Of a stretch of DNA of 5,960 nucleotides, positions 4,823-5,960 are shown piece after piece (position 1 is the first letter of the stretch; each line of letters begins with the position of its first letter). This stretch comes from Candidatus Peregrinibacteria bacterium (lineage in GTDB: Bacteria; Patescibacteriota; Gracilibacteria; UBA1369; LOWO2-01-FULL-3). The stretch is from contig JACPLZ010000017.1 of the NCBI GenBank assembly GCA_016186245.1, forward strand, positions 1 to 5,960, given 5' to 3'. The notes below the pieces were generated by a model, which was not told where the DNA came from, made no database searches, and saw only the letters and a list, made by a program, of their open reading frames with translations. Both the position numbers and the translations under genes were made by a program.

Positions 4823-4869
4823 AAAAAATGTTAAATTTACGTTCCGCTATATATTTTAATAACGCAATT
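4823..4869. promoter_or_regulatory. Divergent promoter region between the secreted-protein gene and sodA
   Basis: Only 47 bp separate the two start codons, so promoters for both directions must lie here or reach into the neighbouring genes. The interval is AT-rich. For sodA a TATATT at 4850-4855 is a possible -10, about 14 bp before the start, but no convincing -35 is spaced to match it. No clear metal-box or other operator palindrome was recognised. Confidence 0.35.
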
Positions 4870-5481
4870 ATGCCACATACATTACCGCCCCTGCCATATG
4901 CTTACAACGCGCTGGAGCCGTACATCGACGCCCAAACCATGCAGATACACCATACCAAACATCATCAGGCATACATTGATAAACTCAATGCCGCTTTGGA
5001 AAAACACCCAGAGTTAGCTCAAAAACCGCTGGAAGATATGCTGAAAGATTTAAATTCTGTGCCGGAAGACATCCGCGCTGCTATCCGCAATCACGGAGGC
5101 GGCCATTACAATCATTCGCTTTTTTGGGAAATAATGGATAAGAACCCAAAAGCGGCAACAGGGCGGCTCAAAACAGACATTGAAGCAAAATGGAGCTCCG
5201 TGGAAAAATTTAAAGAAGAATTCTCACAGGCAGCGGCAGGTGTATTTGGCAGCGGCTGGGCATGGCTTGTTCTCGATAGCGCCGGATTATCCATTCTGAC
5301 TACCCTAAATCAGGATTGTCCGCTTTCGCAAAACAAAAATCCGATTATTGGCCTGGACGTCTGGGAACATGCCTATTATCTCAAATATCAAAACCGCCGC
5401 CCGGAATACATCAAAACATGGATTGAAAATTGTCTTTGCGGCGAAAAATGTGAAACGCGCTACCAAAAAATCAAGAAATAG
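4870..5481 (+). CDS. sodA: Superoxide dismutase, Mn-type
   Basis: This enzyme disproportionates superoxide to oxygen and hydrogen peroxide and is probably cytoplasmic. The Met at 4870 was chosen because MPHTLPPLPYAYNALEPYID matches the canonical N-terminus of the family; the 14 codons of open frame upstream (from 4828) match nothing. The protein is 203 residues. Metal ligands are H27 (in IHHTKHH), H82 (GGGHYNHSLFW), D163 and H167 (DVWEHAYY). Gly77-Gly78 and Q148 (NQDCP) give the Mn-type pattern: the active-site Gln is in the second domain rather than before NHSLFW as in Fe-SOD. The C-terminus is unusual, with three cysteines (C188, C190, C194) in a Cys-rich segment where most family members have a VNWxxVxxRY-like stretch. 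lemA follows 36 bp downstream on the same strand. Confidence 0.95.
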   Translation: MPHTLPPLPYAYNALEPYIDAQTMQIHHTKHHQAYIDKLNAALEKHPELAQKPLEDMLKDLNSVPEDIRAAIRNHGGGHYNHSLFWEIMDKNPKAATGRLKTDIEAKWSSVEKFKEEFSQAAAGVFGSGWAWLVLDSAGLSILTTLNQDCPLSQNKNPIIGLDVWEHAYYLKYQNRRPEYIKTWIENCLCGEKCETRYQKIKK

Positions 5482-5517
5482 CGTAGAATACCCGCAAATT
5501 TAACAAATCAAAATCAT

Positions 5518-5960
5518 ATGACATACATACTGCTGGTAATCATTGCCGTTCTGGCCGTCTTGGTAATTGGCATTTACAACGGGCTTATCCGTCTCCGAAA
5601 CAAAGTGCGCGAGGCATGGTCAGACATTGATACCCAATTAAAACGCCGCTATGACCTGATTCCAAACATTGTCGAAACAGTGAAAGGCTACGCACAGCAT
5701 GAAAGCGGCACTTTTGAAAAAATCACCGAAGCGCGAAACAAAGCCATGCAGGCACAGAATATTCACGAAAAAGAAGAAGCTGAAAATATGCTATCCAGTA
5801 CGTTAAAAAGCATCTTTGCCCTTGCTGAAAATTACCCGGACCTCAAAGCAAACCAGAATTTTCTTCAGCTTCAAAACACTCTCAAGGAAATAGAGGAACA
5901 CATCCAGATGTCCCGCCGCTACTACAATGGCACTGTCCGTGATTTCAATACAAAGATAGA
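5518..5960 (+). CDS. lemA: LemA family membrane-anchored protein (partial, runs off window)
   Basis: The first 147 codons are present and the gene continues past the window end. A single N-terminal membrane segment (LLVIIAVLAVLVIGIY, about 5-20) is followed by the family's characteristic NxLixLRNKVxEAWSDIDTQLKRRYDLIPN (about 21-50) and then long helices including YAQHESGTFEKITEAR (about 58-73) and ALAENYPDLKANQNF (about 101-115). Near the end is the typical SRRYYNGTVRDFN. LemA proteins are widely conserved, with an N-terminal anchor and an all-helical bundle. Their biochemical function is not well established, and they are often followed by a TPM-domain or HtpX gene, which cannot be seen here. 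The start codon has no Shine-Dalgarno. It is probably co-oriented with sodA, but operon membership is not shown. Confidence 0.93.
   Translation, partial: MTYILLVIIAVLAVLVIGIYNGLIRLRNKVREAWSDIDTQLKRRYDLIPNIVETVKGYAQHESGTFEKITEARNKAMQAQNIHEKEEAENMLSSTLKSIFALAENYPDLKANQNFLQLQNTLKEIEEHIQMSRRYYNGTVRDFNTKI

Noticed and set aside
4473..4859. Plus-strand open frame opposite the secreted-protein gene
   Set aside because: It is a shadow of the 383-codon gene, which has a signal peptide and a coherent repeat pattern.
4828..4869. Upstream extension of the superoxide dismutase by 14 residues
   Set aside because: The family N-terminus matches from the Met at 4870; the extension would also use up the whole divergent promoter region.

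Overview
The window most likely comes from a Patescibacteria/CPR-type bacterium. This is an inference from three things: a small four-helix Avd protein next to a diversity-generating-retroelement (DGR) reverse transcriptase, compact gene packing, and no visible Shine-Dalgarno sequence before any of the seven start codons. No rRNA or single-copy marker gene is present to confirm it. The standard code appears to be used, with TAA, TAG and TGA all serving as stops.

Left part (1-514): an array of 20-bp tandem repeats ends in a palindromic REP-like element. It is followed by a short DtxR/MntR-family metalloregulator gene (125-493, +). Its stop overlaps a small minus-strand fragment (490-561) that matches the 3' end of the 383-codon gene located 3 kb away.

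Middle part (515-3733): an island bounded by two identical 41-bp direct repeats (515-555 and 3693-3733). Inside, in order, are a fragment of a phage minor-capsid/head-morphogenesis gene (+), a DGR reverse transcriptase (689-1777, -), an avd gene (1789-2130, +), an intrinsic terminator on the minus strand, the DGR template repeat (TR, 2170-2284, -), two hairpins, and the target gene (2557-3558, -). The target's last codons are the variable repeat (VR, 2573-2687), and a good sigma70-like promoter lies upstream. TR and VR are both 115 bp and differ at 16 positions. Thirteen of these fall on adenines of the TR coding strand, and all 13 change an amino acid. This is the hallmark of adenine-directed mutagenic retrohoming. 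Reverse transcription of TR RNA by the RT, helped by Avd, would rewrite the C-terminus of the 333-residue target protein.

Right part (3671-5960): a secreted alpha-helical protein of unknown function (-), divergent from a Mn-type superoxide dismutase (+), followed by a LemA-family membrane protein (+) that runs off the window.

The main observation is that the direct repeats encode the same C-terminal peptide of the 383-residue protein. One copy sits at the present gene end. The other is stranded beside the metalloregulator gene, where the original gene end would be expected. This is how an integrated element looks when it enters the 3' end of a gene and supplies a replacement end. The DGR therefore appears to sit in a small, integrase-less, probably prophage-derived island of about 3.2 kb.
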